From Mesocentrotus franciscanus (Eukaryota > Echinodermata > Echinoidea > Camarodonta > Strongylocentrotidae): DNA of 64,000 bases. Shown piece after piece: positions 24,793 through 36,000 of the stretch (position 1 is the first letter of the stretch; each line of letters opens with the position of its first letter). Position numbers and translations under genes: made by a program. The stretch spans positions 735,600 to 799,599 of the forward strand of contig CP137683.1 in assembly GCA_037976565.1 (NCBI GenBank). Direction: 5' to 3'. The notes below the pieces were generated by a model. It saw nothing but the letters and a program-made list of their open reading frames with translations. It had not been told where the DNA came from and did no database searches.

Positions 24793-24943
24793 TGTCCCCC
24801 ATTTCACACAACTTGTCATAAGTGACAAATGACAGTTTTTGTTATAGGCTAGTGAAATCCTTGCTTCCGATTGGTTATAAGCAGATTTGTCACGGATTTT
24901 TGTCATTTGTCATTGAAAAAAGGCATTGTGAAACGGGTCCCTG
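24793..24943. mobile_element. Small inverted-repeat element, degenerate MITE
   Basis: The left end (gtcccccatttcacacaact) and the reverse complement of the right end (ccagggacccgtttcacaat) are imperfect inverted repeats. An internal inverted block, TGACAAATGAC, occurs on both sides. It is of the same general style as the 665-823 element, and the two may belong to related families. Confidence 0.55.
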
Positions 24944-25280
24944 GTCTTTGCCCATAATACATTAAAACACTACGATCTATGGTAGATATGAACGCATGAC
25001 GTTCCATTTTGATATGAGAAGCTTTCACGGGTGTTAGGCCTGCGGGTACACGCATCTGTTACCAGAATCAGAATAATCGAGATCATTTTCACTGACTATC
25101 AGTGAAGGCAGTGACCTTTCAGAAGCTGTGATTTCTGTTCTTTTGATGTAACACGATGATCGCAACTTCTTTAGATAAATCAACTGAAGGCAAATTTAAT
25201 AGCATTGTGCGCCACCTCTTGATATGCAGGCACATGACAATGATGTATTACGTAATCCGAACATGGTTTCTATAGGCATA
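24944..25280. other. Non-coding stretch, nothing recognised
   Basis: Flank of the hAT-like element. No features are identified. Confidence 0.35.
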
Positions 25281-25319
25281 CAGTAGGGCAGAGGCGGCGC
25301 TCCCGGTGGGGGGCAGGGG

Positions 25320-26685
25320 GGCACAGTGCCCTCCCACTTTTTCAAGTACCCCAAAAGTGCCCCTTTTTCACATAGGAAAAGTGCCCCTTTAACTTTGTAA
25401 AAGTGCCCCTTTTTACATAGGAAAAGTGCCCCTTTTACTTTGAAAAGTGCCTCTATTAATTTTTAAAAGTGCCCCTTCCCCTTTCCACCTCTAATAAGTG
25501 CCCCTTTTATTTTGACACTTACCCCTTTTCCTTCAACAAGTTCCCATTTTCCTTTGCAATAAGTGTCCATTTCCCATTCTCATAAGTGCCCTTTTTAATC
25601 TCTAGTAAATGCCCCTTTTCAGGTACGAGAAGCGCCCTTTTTCACTTTTGATAAGCGCCCCCTTCACCTCTGATAACGTTCCTATTCAAATATAAGACGT
25701 GCCCCTTTTGCTTTGACAAGTGCCCCCTTTCCTTTGTAAGAAGTGCCCCTTCCCCTTTTAATAACTACCCCTTTTTAACTCGGATAAACGCACCTTATAT
25801 TTTCACGTGCCCCCTTTCCTTTATGATAAGTGCCCCCATTAAAAAAGAGCCCCTTCTCATAAATGCCCCTTTTATACCTATGAAAATAGTTTATTTTCAT
25901 TCTCATAAGTGCCCCTGTTCATCTCTTGTAAATGACCCTATTCAATTCTGAGAGATACTCGTTTTACTTTGACAAGAGCCCCTTCCCCTCTTGATAAGTG
26001 CTCTTTTCATCTCTAATAAATGCCACTTTTATTTTGACACGTCTTCCTTTTCCTTCCTAATAAAAGCTCTTTTTCCTTCTAATAAATGCCCCTTCCCCTT
26101 CTCATGATTACCTCTTTTCATATCTGATAAGTGGCCCGTTTATTTTAGCATGTGCCTCTTTTTCTTTTTAATAAGAGCCACTTCCCCCTTTCACCTCCGA
26201 TAACTGCCCCTATTAAAATCTGATCGGTGCCCCTTTTTTCAACAAATGCACATTTCCCTTTATTATTATAGCCCATTTTTCATTCTCATAAGTGCCTCTT
26301 TTCATATATGGTCAGTGCCCCTTTTCCGATGCGATAAGTACCCCTTTTCACCTCTGATAATTACCAATTTAACAATGATACGTGCCCCTTTTTCTTTCTA
26401 ATAAGGAACCTACCGGTATCCCTTTTTCATAAATGCCCCTTTTCACTTCTTATAAAAGCCTCTATCAAAATCTGATGGGTGCCTCTTTTCCGTCGAGAAA
26501 TGCCCATCTCCCATTCTCATAATTGCCTCTTTGTTTAGGTGTAAGAAGTGCCCCATTTTCACCTCTGGTAATTAGCCTTTGTACTTTGACACTTTTCTAA
26601 TAAGTGTCTTATCCCTTTTGGCAAGTGTCCCCTTTTCCTCTCATTATTAAACGTGCCCCTTATTTCAAGCGACTAAGAGCAAGTT
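25320..26685 (+). repeat. Degenerate AAGTGCCCCTTTT tandem array
   Basis: About 1.35 kb of diverged units built on 'aagtgccccttttcatctct' and 'gataagtgcccctttt', with irregular spacing of about 25-35 bp. It fills the left part of the hAT-like element. Two or three further units appear at its right end (about 29617-29655). No frame is conserved across it. Confidence 0.85.
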
Positions 26686-26887
26686 CCCCCAAAGCTCGCC
26701 TGCTACGCTCGCTCGCATTTATAGATGTTATAATTATGTTACTTATCAAAGGTCTTTTCAGTCTTCCGTTATGAGAATGTTTATAATCCCATCAGGATTG
26801 GGTTTTTGCTCTTTATAAGATGTAAATTTTCGCGCTGCGACCTCACAAATCTTTAAAATTTTCCTCGCTCGCTTTGCTCGCTCGCAA

Positions 26888-26965
26888 ATTATTGAATTGT
26901 AGAACAGGGTCAGGATTGTTGCATATAGATGCAACAATCCTGACCCTGTTCTACAATTCAATAAT
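26888..26965. repeat. Perfect 37-bp inverted repeat (hairpin)
   Basis: Arms 26888-26924 and 26929-26965 are exact reverse complements around the 4-nt spacer ATAG; the left arm begins attattgaattgtagaacag. The identity stops sharply at the outer ends. This could be a foldback insertion, a paired element end or a local assembly artefact. Confidence 0.9.
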
Positions 26966-27560
26966 AAAGAGTGTCCTGCTTTTCAATATCATGTGTTCAT
27001 TTGGCAATCTCTCAAAACAGGTCAAGAAGAAATTGGAAAGGCCACTTTAAATAGCCCAGCGCATAATTGGGGTAGATTTAGCTTCTGTCGAGTCTTATTG
27101 TACTGAGCAAATTGTTGATAAGGTCTGTGCAATCATGAAAGACAATACCCATCCACTTCATGCATTTTATTCATTTAATCGTTCTGGTATTCAACTTCGC
27201 CCCACCCTAACCCGCCTTTCACGTTTCAGATATTCTTTTGTCCCCGACTCTGTTCATAAATTTAACTCAAATGTTCAACGTTGATTTTCTACGTCAGAAA
27301 TCAATACTGAAACTATTTATAATTTGAAATACCAATGACCAAATGAATGCTTAATTCTGAAAATCATGATTTGAAGTACAAATGACCACTTTAATTTGTC
27401 GATTCATTATCTGTTGCATGCATGTGTTACTTATTTCATCTATTTCTATAAACGTGATATATTTCTATTTCTTGTAATTATGTATTTTCTTAAATATTAT
27501 TGTACCGCCAGTGGAAACCAAATTTCTATGTAACTTGTTTGCAAAGACCAAATAAAACTA
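26966..27560 (+). pseudogene. LINE C-terminal and 3' UTR relic inside the hAT-like element
   Basis: At about 27125-27280 the + strand reads KVCAIMKDNTHPLHAFYSF, then NRSGIQLRPTLTRLSRFRYS, then FVPDSVHKFNSNVQR and a stop. This resembles the C-terminal tail of LINE polyproteins ('D..HPLH......R....R..R...SF.P......N'). A 3' UTR-like region ends near AATAAAAC (about 27551-27558). Upstream domains are missing. Confidence 0.6.
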
Positions 27561-28073
27561 GACATGTAATACTTGTTAATAACAAGTATAGGTGGGCTGT
27601 TCCAAATGCATGCCACACATGTTTAGTGACATACTAAGTAGTTAAGATAACATTGGCATGATTTGACCTTATTTTTTGAAATAATCCATATTCAGGTCTA
27701 CATGTATTAGTGTGCCAAATTTCAAGTCTATACAATGCATGGTTTTAGAGAAACCATGTACAGTATATTTGACCTTTGACCCTCAAATCTAAATATCAAA
27801 ATGAAATATGCATTTTCTAGATTTTGTTTTTTATAAGAAATCATATCTTCGACTCATACTTTATCCAACTATGAATAAAAAATTAATACACGACAAGGAC
27901 TCAGATTTCCCATAGGGTTGTACTCAAACGATTGACATTCTTCTCCCATAGATATAACACGCAAAATTAGGCATTTTATTACATTGTTTGTGATTGTATA
28001 TGATAATATGTTATAATAGTCGAAGAAGATCATAAAATCAAATTTAAAACGACGGCAAAAAAAAAAAAAAAAA

Positions 28074-28148
28074 AATTGACCCACCAGGAATCGAACTTGG
28101 GTCGCCGGAATGGGAGGCAAGTGCTATGACCACTATACCAAAATAATC
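28074..28148 (-). pseudogene. tRNA-Gly(CCC)-like sequence (pseudo-tRNA or SINE head)
   Basis: On the minus strand an A box (TGGTATAGTGG, 28130-28140) and a B box (GTTCGATTCC, 28087-28096) flank a CTCCCAT loop with CCC in the anticodon place. A 19-nt T run follows (A run at 28057-28075 on +), which would stop pol III. The 5' acceptor strand does not pair with the 3' strand (TGGGTCA), and the anticodon stem has mismatches, so a working tRNA is unlikely. Confidence 0.6.
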
Positions 28149-28923
28149 CACATAGACATTACACGTGAACGGAAAATGGAATTCTCAAATCCCACTTTGC
28201 AAGTGAAATATGAGCATGATCCCGGCATCTGATCGAAAAATAAAGGGCACACTTGTGATAGCTTATTGTCTCAGCTACAACATACTCGAAGCTCAGCGAA
28301 AACAAAACTAAAACGACGGAGATATTGCTCGCGAAAGACGGGAATGTAGAATCCAGTTTTGAAAAAGTCATGTCCCATAGAGAATACACGCAAAATGTGA
28401 AAAATTGACATGCCTCCTTTAATCGCAAAAATACGCCATGATGCCTTTGTCAAAATGAAAAATCGTGGAGACTGCATTTGTAGAGAATTGTCTCAGCTAG
28501 AACATATCAAAATTTGGAAGAAAATCGATCAATATTTACAGAGATACAATCAATTTTCCAAAAATATGCTGACGTCATAATATGCAAATTGAAATTTTGA
28601 GTTCGGAGGCCATTATGATGACGTCATGAGTTAATTGAGGGTCAAATGAGACATGAAATCATATCTCCGACTCATAATCTATCCAAATATGAAAAAAATT
28701 GGGAGTTCCCATCCATTCTGAAGAGTTACAATGAATTTTGTATAGGCATGTTTTTGCCCATATATGCTATGTATTACAAGAGCTCGCGCGCACGGACATT
28801 TATCTTGAATGGACGCTCATCTTGTTATTAATGGTCATAAAGAGATAAACATGGTATCAAATTGTTCAAAAAATATGGGAAATATCATGATGAAAAAAAT
28901 GGCGATTCTATGTTGTGTAATGG

Positions 28924-29079
28924 TGTTACGCGCGAAAACGCGCGCGCATGTGCGTGTGCGCGATTTTTTATAAAGTGCTTAAAATGGTCTAAAACGTATG
29001 CAAAATGAATTTTAGACGATTTTGAGCATTTTTTTATTTTGCGCGTGCGCTAACGCGCGGACGTACGCATGCGCGCGCG
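28924..29079. repeat. Alternating purine-pyrimidine GCGC/CACG blocks
   Basis: Two CpG-dense blocks (about 28926-28964 and 29040-29079) made of GCGCG, TGCGTGTGCGCG and CGTACGCATGCGCGCGCG stand out in AT-rich surroundings. The composition is that of Z-DNA-prone sequence. No coding potential. Confidence 0.75.
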
Positions 29080-29700
29080 TTTTTTGACCTGAAATTGACC
29101 GGACGGATATTGACCTTGATCATGATAAATATGAATGAGAAACGAATCTTTGTTATGAAGATATGATCATGAGTAGATTTTCAGAAAATTTTACAAAATG
29201 GCGCCTAGATGACGTCATCAGTCAAGGTCAAGGTTGAAAACCTTATTTTGCTTTGTTCATATGCTTATACATATGTATGCTAAATTTCAAGGCATTAGAT
29301 TTAGCCATTTTCAAGTTATCTTGCTAACAAAAAAGTGATTGGAAATAAGAAAAATAAAGAAATAAAGGCAATTCTAACGAAAACATAAGGTGGTCTGTAT
29401 TATATACAGCCCACCTGAATATCTTGTATCTTGTATCTTGTAAATGAATTTCAGACCATCGCACCCACTGCAAAGTATGATGCTTAACCAATATCTTATA
29501 TGATGTATAAAGAGAAACAAATATTAAAATCATCCCTGATAATGTAATCACAATATAGAGGTATATACCAATGTCTAAAAACTGGTATATTTTCGCTTTG
29601 AGATTTCCCTTTGAAGGTGCCCTTTTTTCCAGAAAGTGCCCTTTTTTGTTGGTGCCCCCGCCCCCACTTTGGAAGTCGCTCCGCCGCCTCTGCAATAGGG

Positions 29701-30222
29701 TATTGCCCTTGTATTGATTCTTTTTTCCCGGAAATAATCGCGACCGTGTGAATCGTATTAAACAAAGCTTGTGCTGAGGAGTGAGTTTCTTTCACGGACG
29801 AAAAATAGAACAGACGATACTTTCCTCTTTCAGAGCCTTTTAACCAGAAAGGAAAGCCAATTGTGCATTACATACAAAAGAGATGGTTTATAATTCTGTA
29901 ATGGATGCTCTTATTTTTTCATGATATGCTATCCAAACATCTTGTCATAAAGAACATCAATCATTACTGTCGTTACTGCGGTAATCTAATACAGTTGTCG
30001 CAAACATTATCACGATTATTCGACGTTTATACTAAACTTCGTTTAATTGCTTTTATAGGGGGTCATGTATTCCATTCATGTGACATTTGTTAAGTCTAGG
30101 AGTCCAAATTAACTTCGTGCCAATAATATTTCGGGCATGTATTAGTATGTAAAGCACTTAGAATAATAAAATATTTAATGCTACTTTACAAATTAACAAT
30201 AATTTTCCTATTTTCTCTTCAG
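29701..30222. other. Flank upstream of receptor exon 1
   Basis: No promoter element can be defined. The last 20 bases before 30223 form a pyrimidine-rich splice acceptor (ttttctcttcag), so exon 1 as described is probably not the transcript's first exon; at least one upstream, perhaps non-coding, exon is expected. I could not locate it. Confidence 0.45.
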
Positions 30223-30618
30223 GACGTCACAATGCCATGAGACCACGTGGAATTACAACCAATCCATAGAGTCTTCAATGCACACCTCACTCACTATGGC
30301 ATCTACTGATAAAAACACTTCTATCGCTCCCATGATCACAACATTTACATCCGGGAACCAACTCTCCGTCGAAAACTGGCTCGTTCCGCTATCTTCTTCT
30401 TAATCACGCTGATCGGAGTCGTAGGCAACTTCCTTGTCATCTACGTGATCATACGTCATGGTCAGATGAAGACGGTGACGAATTATTACATCGTGAATTT
30501 AGCGATCACTGATGTATCTTTTCTGCTCTGCTGTGCACCCTTCACGGCGATTGTCTATGCCATACCGACGTGGATTTTTGGAAGGTTTATGTGCAAGTTT
30601 GTCTTCTTTATGATGCAG
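30223..30618 (+). CDS. KISS1R-like: Kisspeptin receptor-like GPCR, exon A (N-terminus to TM3); one-base frameshift
   Basis: This exon encodes the extracellular N-terminus, TM1, TM2 and the start of TM3 of a peptide GPCR at the plasma membrane. From the Met at 30278 the frame gives an N-glycosylation sequon (NTS, residues 13-15) and ENWLVPL (32-38). It then hits TAA at 30401. The next frame, from about 30391, carries [17 protein letters not shown] (TM1), [20 protein letters not shown] (TM2 entry, Asp79), LLCCAPFTA and GRFMCKF with Cys106. Human KISS1R has WLVPLFF, a conserved VTNFYIANLAATD block and LLCCVPFTA, so one missing T just after 30391 explains the break. The frame is also open from the acceptor (AG at 30221-30222), so translation could start further upstream. 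The donor is CAG|GTAATG, phase 0. Galanin and allatostatin-A receptors are the nearest alternatives. Confidence 0.88.
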
Positions 30619-30714
30619 GTAATGGGGGTCTTCCATGAAAGGTTGAATAGAAACGAAGACGTTTGCAAATGAATGCATTTGTGGATCCAAAGGTAGGGGG
30701 GTTGAAACCACTAA

Positions 30715-30716
<2 letters not shown>

Positions 30717-30754
<38 letters not shown>
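30717..30754 (+). repeat. (GA)n microsatellite
   Basis: About 19 GA units in intron 1, about 100 bp downstream of the exon A donor. Confidence 0.95.
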
Positions 30755-30758
<4 letters not shown>

Positions 30759-33589
30759 AGAAGAACAAGAAAAAGCCATAACGAAACAGAACGAAATTAA
30801 AATAAACCTTTTTTTCGGGAAGGGGGGGGGTGTCATAAATTCCATTCAATATTCACAAAATTCATGTTCTTCCCTGGGGGAGAATAACATAACACTTCTT
30901 CTGAAAATCCTGAATATCCCAACTCTGGTAGGATAGATGAAGAAATGGGACGGTCGAACAAATCCCATATTCAAATTCAACTTGTTCGTATTAATGTATT
31001 ACAATACGTGCCTTCACGGTTGTTTCACCGCAAAGCATGCCGGGACAGATTACTAGTACGGCAGGAGATTTTCACCTTCGCCGCGATCAGCTGTTCCATT
31101 GCCAACAACGGGATTTTTATCCCGTCGAATCAACATCATAATCTTGTACAGGATGCGTTATTCTGCAGTGATTTTCTTTCATTCCAGTATAATTTGTACA
31201 GTAAGAAACCAAAGATTGTGATTGTATATTGTTCCGACGATCCTTCGAAAAATAAAGCTGATAATACGAAGTAAAGTGGGCTAATGAGAGTGGGTTTCTT
31301 GGTATGAATATGTAGTCCCATATGTTCAAATGTGTGTGTGTGAAGTTTGGGTCGGTGGTTTGCCTTTTTAAGCTGCTAAACATTCGTGTTTTATTCCCGT
31401 CTATGGAATTTGGATTGAATGCTTCTGTTTACTACAAACCTCATTTACGGAGAGAAATGTAACACCAGTTGTTCGTCTTTCTGGGTAATCTTAATGTTTT
31501 TCGACCTTTCACGACATTCTACCCTTTAATCCTGTTTGGAAATCCGGACCTTTTACATATTTAATCATGATTGGAAGTACATGTATCCATATTTGACTAT
31601 TTTGTGAGCTGATAGCAAACAGGTAGGTCTATAATATATTTTTCCTAGCCTTAGGAATACGTTTGTTCTAATCTAAATATATTGTCTCATGAAGACACAT
31701 CATCAATACCCTTTGGTCATACTAAAGGCTTCAATTAACAGATTATCCATGACTCTTTATTTATACTGGCAAGCCCTTTCAACATTAATTATGCGCCACC
31801 GGCCTTCCTGTTTTGCAAATAAATTGTCTGGTACTTTTAGAGACGACGTATGGATTCCTCTTGGATCCGCTACTGGCTAAGCCGCCATGATAGCAGCGGC
31901 GGACCTATGGTTTGGTGATAAAGGGAGCACACTGACGCACCAGACACTTCTAACCGCTCTTGTTTATATGGTGATGTATAGTCCTCAGAACAGACAGAGG
32001 GGATACGCCCCCCGCTACCCCGCTACCCCCTACCCTCCCACCGTCCCTCTACCATCTTTGGAAAGAAGAAATAGCCATGCAAACATCTGCTGGGTAAACC
32101 ATAGAACTTTACTTAAGAGTCACTACTCACTCCATCTTTAAGTCAACAGAATATGAGTTTTCATTCCTAAAGGTCACAGCGATAGCATGATATAAAATAT
32201 TTTTTTTCTTAAACCACTGTCGTTGTTTTTATATTCTGTCTTGTCTGTGGAAAGCATTACTAGACCGGGTCTGATTGAAATCAATATAGACGCAAACACT
32301 TGAAAATCAAGGACGTCTATTTTAATGTAAAAGTTATATATGCCGCAGGAGAAGGGAAATGAAACATAAAGACTTTCCTCTATCAATTTACTGCGTTCTC
32401 TCCGACCTATCACGTTTATTTAACAGACACATTGTTGACCATCGTTACGTCATGTCTCTTCGATTATGATCACATGTTCTCTGAACGGGTACCTAGATTT
32501 CGAATACTTGCATTGTACCCTAATATTTGAGAGATAAGATAAAATGGCTATCCCTATAGCTACTAAATGTTGTTTCAGTGCCAAATATTCGCACAATAGT
32601 CTGTTTCAGCGTAACCATTGCCAACATTATTATGTGTTATTATACAACACGTTAATTTCCTTGGGGCAACTTTATTGTCAAGGAAGCAAGCATGACCCCC
32701 TAAATAAACAGCCAAATAAACGAACGAACACAAAAACACACACACAAAATACCTATGCAAGTACAAACAAATCCTTAATTAACCCATAGAGAAGTAATTT
32801 TAATGCAACATTCGATGAGAAATGTTGTTGTACTTTGGTGAAATGATGCGTTTCTTAACGCTGTTGAATTCATCTCCGGTTTGGGTAGTTACACAATGAA
32901 ATAAACTAATATCTCACCGCCACTCTTCAATATTACGTTTACAAAATGGAGGTCTTGATACAAAAGTGATTCAATTATCCAGGGTGTAGACGTGGTAGAA
33001 GGGATATTGTTAACTTCAGGACACTTTAGTTAATCGATATTTACAAACAAAATTGAAAGTCCGTGTAAATGCATGCATCACCGCACGCCCCTAAGATTGC
33101 TAAACTTTGAAAGTTCATTCCTTCAATATCTCACACCCCGGTCCAGCCATGTTTGCGATGAGAGCTTGATCGAATAAGCCACTTTAAGTATTCTCTTTCA
33201 TGTAATAAATCTCGAGTCTGGACGTGACTTTACACCCTCCAGATATCCTCGGAAATTAAAGTATGACATTCGCATTTGATTTTTCTAAAAGGGTGAAAGT
33301 TAACCCAAGATATTGGCTGGACTGAATTTCGGGGTAATTTTTACTGTTCAGTAAAATGAAATAAGGTAAGGCAGCTGCAATATAAATCTAATCTGAATAC
33401 TTCAAAGTTCAAAGTTAAAGATGAACCGAAACAAGCAGTTATACCCTTGCGGTCACAGTGCTTTAATTAATGTTTGTGTCACATATCTCGCTCAAGGATT
33501 TACAGGAGTATTTTACTCCTCACCCTCCCACACATATCATGCATATAGTGAGAAAAATCAAGGTTTGTTCACAAACACATTAACAGTTC

Positions 33590-33652
33590 GGGACCGGGGA
33601 GAAGGGGGAGAGGAAGGCCGAGGGAGAGGGGGAGGGGGAGGGGGAGGGGGTT
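33590..33652 (+). repeat. G-rich (GGGGGA)n tract
   Basis: GGGAGA and GGGGGA units with several G runs of three or more. The run spacing would allow G-quadruplex formation on the + strand. Lies in intron 1. Confidence 0.8.
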
Positions 33653-35261
33653 GATCTTGTACATATACTTCCAGCCGTGTGCCCAGCCCCTCCCCGGTCA
33701 TTCGTATTTCGCTTGTTAGAGATCTTAGATGTTATTATGGCTTAATGGGAAATGTGAAAACTATCACGTGCTACAAGATGTTTTTTTTTCAAGATACTTC
33801 TTTCCAAGCTTATTTTGAAAGTTTGGTGTGGGTGTTTGGAAGTAATACTAAGAAAACACGTGTGTCATAATCTTTCCCTATTGCATTGCCGATTTGGTAA
33901 GAAACTATTTATGGAGACTTAACTAATACTTTTGTATTTTGTTACAGTTGGAGCTTGTATATCGTTCCAATTTCTATCTGGTAATTTGACTCCTTATAAC
34001 AGCACTCTAGGGGTTCTCCGCATTTCCCCCTTCAATTTAAATGCAAGATTTATAGAGAAAAGGGAAGAATAGTAATCACATTGATATCTTAACTTCCTTC
34101 GGCCAGACTGGGAATCAAGGGTATTAAAGAAATCTTACTCCTTTATAATTTTCGTTCTGAAAAAAAAGAAACAAATTTTAGAGTGCTTGACCATGCTGAC
34201 AATTGACGTTCCCTCGGAGGATTCTAACAACAAAAACTACTATCAAATAACAGGTATCGGAAAGCTGTATTTCATTTAATCTCCAGGCATTATCAATACT
34301 CGTCTCTCATTTCGGTATCATTCAGGTTTTTAATATGTTTTTCCCCCAAATCGCGATTGCTTTCACAAAATCACAAAATGATTTGATATCCTCATTTCGT
34401 CACGCCACCGCTGAAAGTATATTTAAAAAAACTTGTTTCCTGTGTTCTGATTTTTTACCGTTGTGGTCGTTTTGACAAGCACGATGGAAATGAAATATAA
34501 ACTAAAAAATAAAACCCTGAATAATAGCCCCAATGCCTATATTGCCGAACGCTACAATGATTGCTTTATCGAAACCTTGAATCTGCACACATTTTGACCT
34601 CACCTCTGCGAACAGGAAACAGTAATAATTGGCATTTGCTGATAATTTTCTAATCAGAGAAAAGCTACATTTAAAGAATAAAATAGACAAAGGCTTTATA
34701 TAAAGGCTTTCCATATTTTGTTAATGCTTACTTAAAACGGGAGAATTTGCTATGATCGCCATCATCATCTAACATTCGTAAAGCTTACATTATGTTATGT
34801 CGCTTTAAAATCAGTAGTGTTATCCTGATTATATTAGCCTACATTTAGTTCTTATAACCGACAGGCATTATGTGCCATGAACACCAAAAGAGACGAATGC
34901 ATACACGGTGCTCATGTGCAGAAGAGTTTACCAAACAGCACATGCGGCCCTCGGCGCAATTGACTTGTTTTAAAAGAGGGCTCAATTTTTGTTTGCACCA
35001 CTCACCCGATGTCAAATAACTGAGAAATATTGGAAGGGATTGATGACATTTGATGGCAGACAGTGGTAACCCAGGAGACACCTCCCGTCTTGCCATGGCG
35101 GAAGTTCAACACCCCATAACTTAATTTAGTTTTCATTTCATAATTTGTTTTTCCTTTAAGCGGGATTGCATGCAGTGATAGGTCCTGAACAATCGTGTGC
35201 CTTTTACCTAATGCGGATGAAGGGGATGGGGCCTCCGGGCCCCCTATTTTGAGAGACAGAC

Positions 35262-35262
35262 G

Positions 35263-35293
<31 letters not shown>
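35262..35293 (+). repeat. (GA)n microsatellite
   Basis: Short (GA)n run in intron 1. Confidence 0.95.
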
Positions 35294-35737
35294 GCAAACC
35301 TAAGATCGAGCATTATGTGCATAATTGCAATAATGAGGATGCACAGTTTGATTAGGATCTTGGAGTAAGTTATATAATGTATATAATAAAGCAATAAGTC
35401 AATAAAATGATGGATGCAAGTTATGTTAAATGATAAGTGATGTTTAAAAACAATGTATATGACGCATAAAACACAACAAGCAAATCAAACCTTATGGTAC
35501 GATATTAAGCATCTCTGCTATTCTAATTCATTGAAAAAAAAATCTTCCTTTTTAAAATCATGATTTATGAATATGCCCTCAATCCTCATAAGGCCTATCT
35601 ACAATCAGACAATGCCTTATATTTTTCTTCAAATTATTCCTCTATTGGAAATGCATAATGTCTGTTCTTATCTGCGATATTAATCTTCGCCTTATTCTTC
35701 GCCTTTCAAACAAATTTCATTTGAATTTTGAAATACA

Positions 35738-35880
35738 TTCATATGGAACTAGGCAATCATCACATTTTCATATACCACTCTAAAAATTCAATTTTATGGA
35801 ATGAATTACCTCCTAATGTTAAAGCAAGTCCAACTTTAAATACATTTAAACAGAGATGCAAACAAATACGTTTTATGTGA
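35738..35880 (+). pseudogene. LINE C-terminal relic (CR1/Jockey-like)
   Basis: The + strand reads HSYGTRQSSHFHIPL, then (frameshifted) LWNELPPNVKASPTLNTFKQ and RCKQIRFM followed by TGA at 35878-35880. 'LWN.LP..(I/V)K.S.(T/S)L..FK' is the standard end of many LINE reverse transcriptases. Only the last 45 or so codons remain. A (TA)n run follows shortly after. Confidence 0.7.
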
Positions 35881-35899
35881 ATAGCATGTTATTAGTTGT

Positions 35900-35903
<4 letters not shown>

Positions 35904-35944
<41 letters not shown>

Positions 35945-36000
35945 ATCAGGTGTTATATGTTAGGTGTTAGTTGTTAGGTGTAAGGTGTTAAGTGTTAGTT
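35904..36000 (+). repeat. (TA)n microsatellite followed by GTTAGGTGTTA-type short repeats
   Basis: (TA)n spans 35904-35941. After it, 35949-36000 carries irregular 7-8-mers of the form GTTAGGTG, GTTAGTT and GTAAGGTG. Confidence 0.85.

Larger units (their letters stand above)
27590..29416. mobile_element. Nested 1.8-kb element with 11-bp TIRs
   Basis: AGGTGGGCTGT at 27590-27600 is exactly mirrored by ACAGCCCACCT at 29406-29416. The interior is non-coding: two diverged copies of 'aaatcatatctncgactcat' (27839 and 28655), a tRNA-like sequence, and two alternating GC/GCGC blocks. No clear target duplication is visible, so the boundaries rest on the inverted ends alone. Confidence 0.5.
25289..29692. 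mobile_element. 4.4-kb hAT-like transposon with nested insertions
   Basis: The left terminus CAGAGGCGGCG (25289-25299) is mirrored exactly by CGCCGCCTCTG (29682-29692). Flanking 8-mers CAGTAGGG (25281-25288) and CAATAGGG (29693-29700) differ at one base. An 8-bp target duplication and CAGAGG-type ends are the signature of hAT elements. Both ends carry 'gtgcccctttt' repeats in the same orientation, suggesting that the 26.7-29.6 kb interior was inserted into an older array. No transposase frame remains, so the element is non-autonomous. Confidence 0.7.

Noticed and set aside
25320..26685. CRISPR-like array of short repeats and spacers
   Set aside because: Repeats are diverged and directly tandem, spacers are not of constant size, and the sequence is animal DNA; a degenerate satellite fits better.
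35949..36000. Telomere-like GTTAGGTG repeats
   Set aside because: Units are irregular, not TTAGGG, and only about 50 bp long beside a (TA)n run; more likely slippage.
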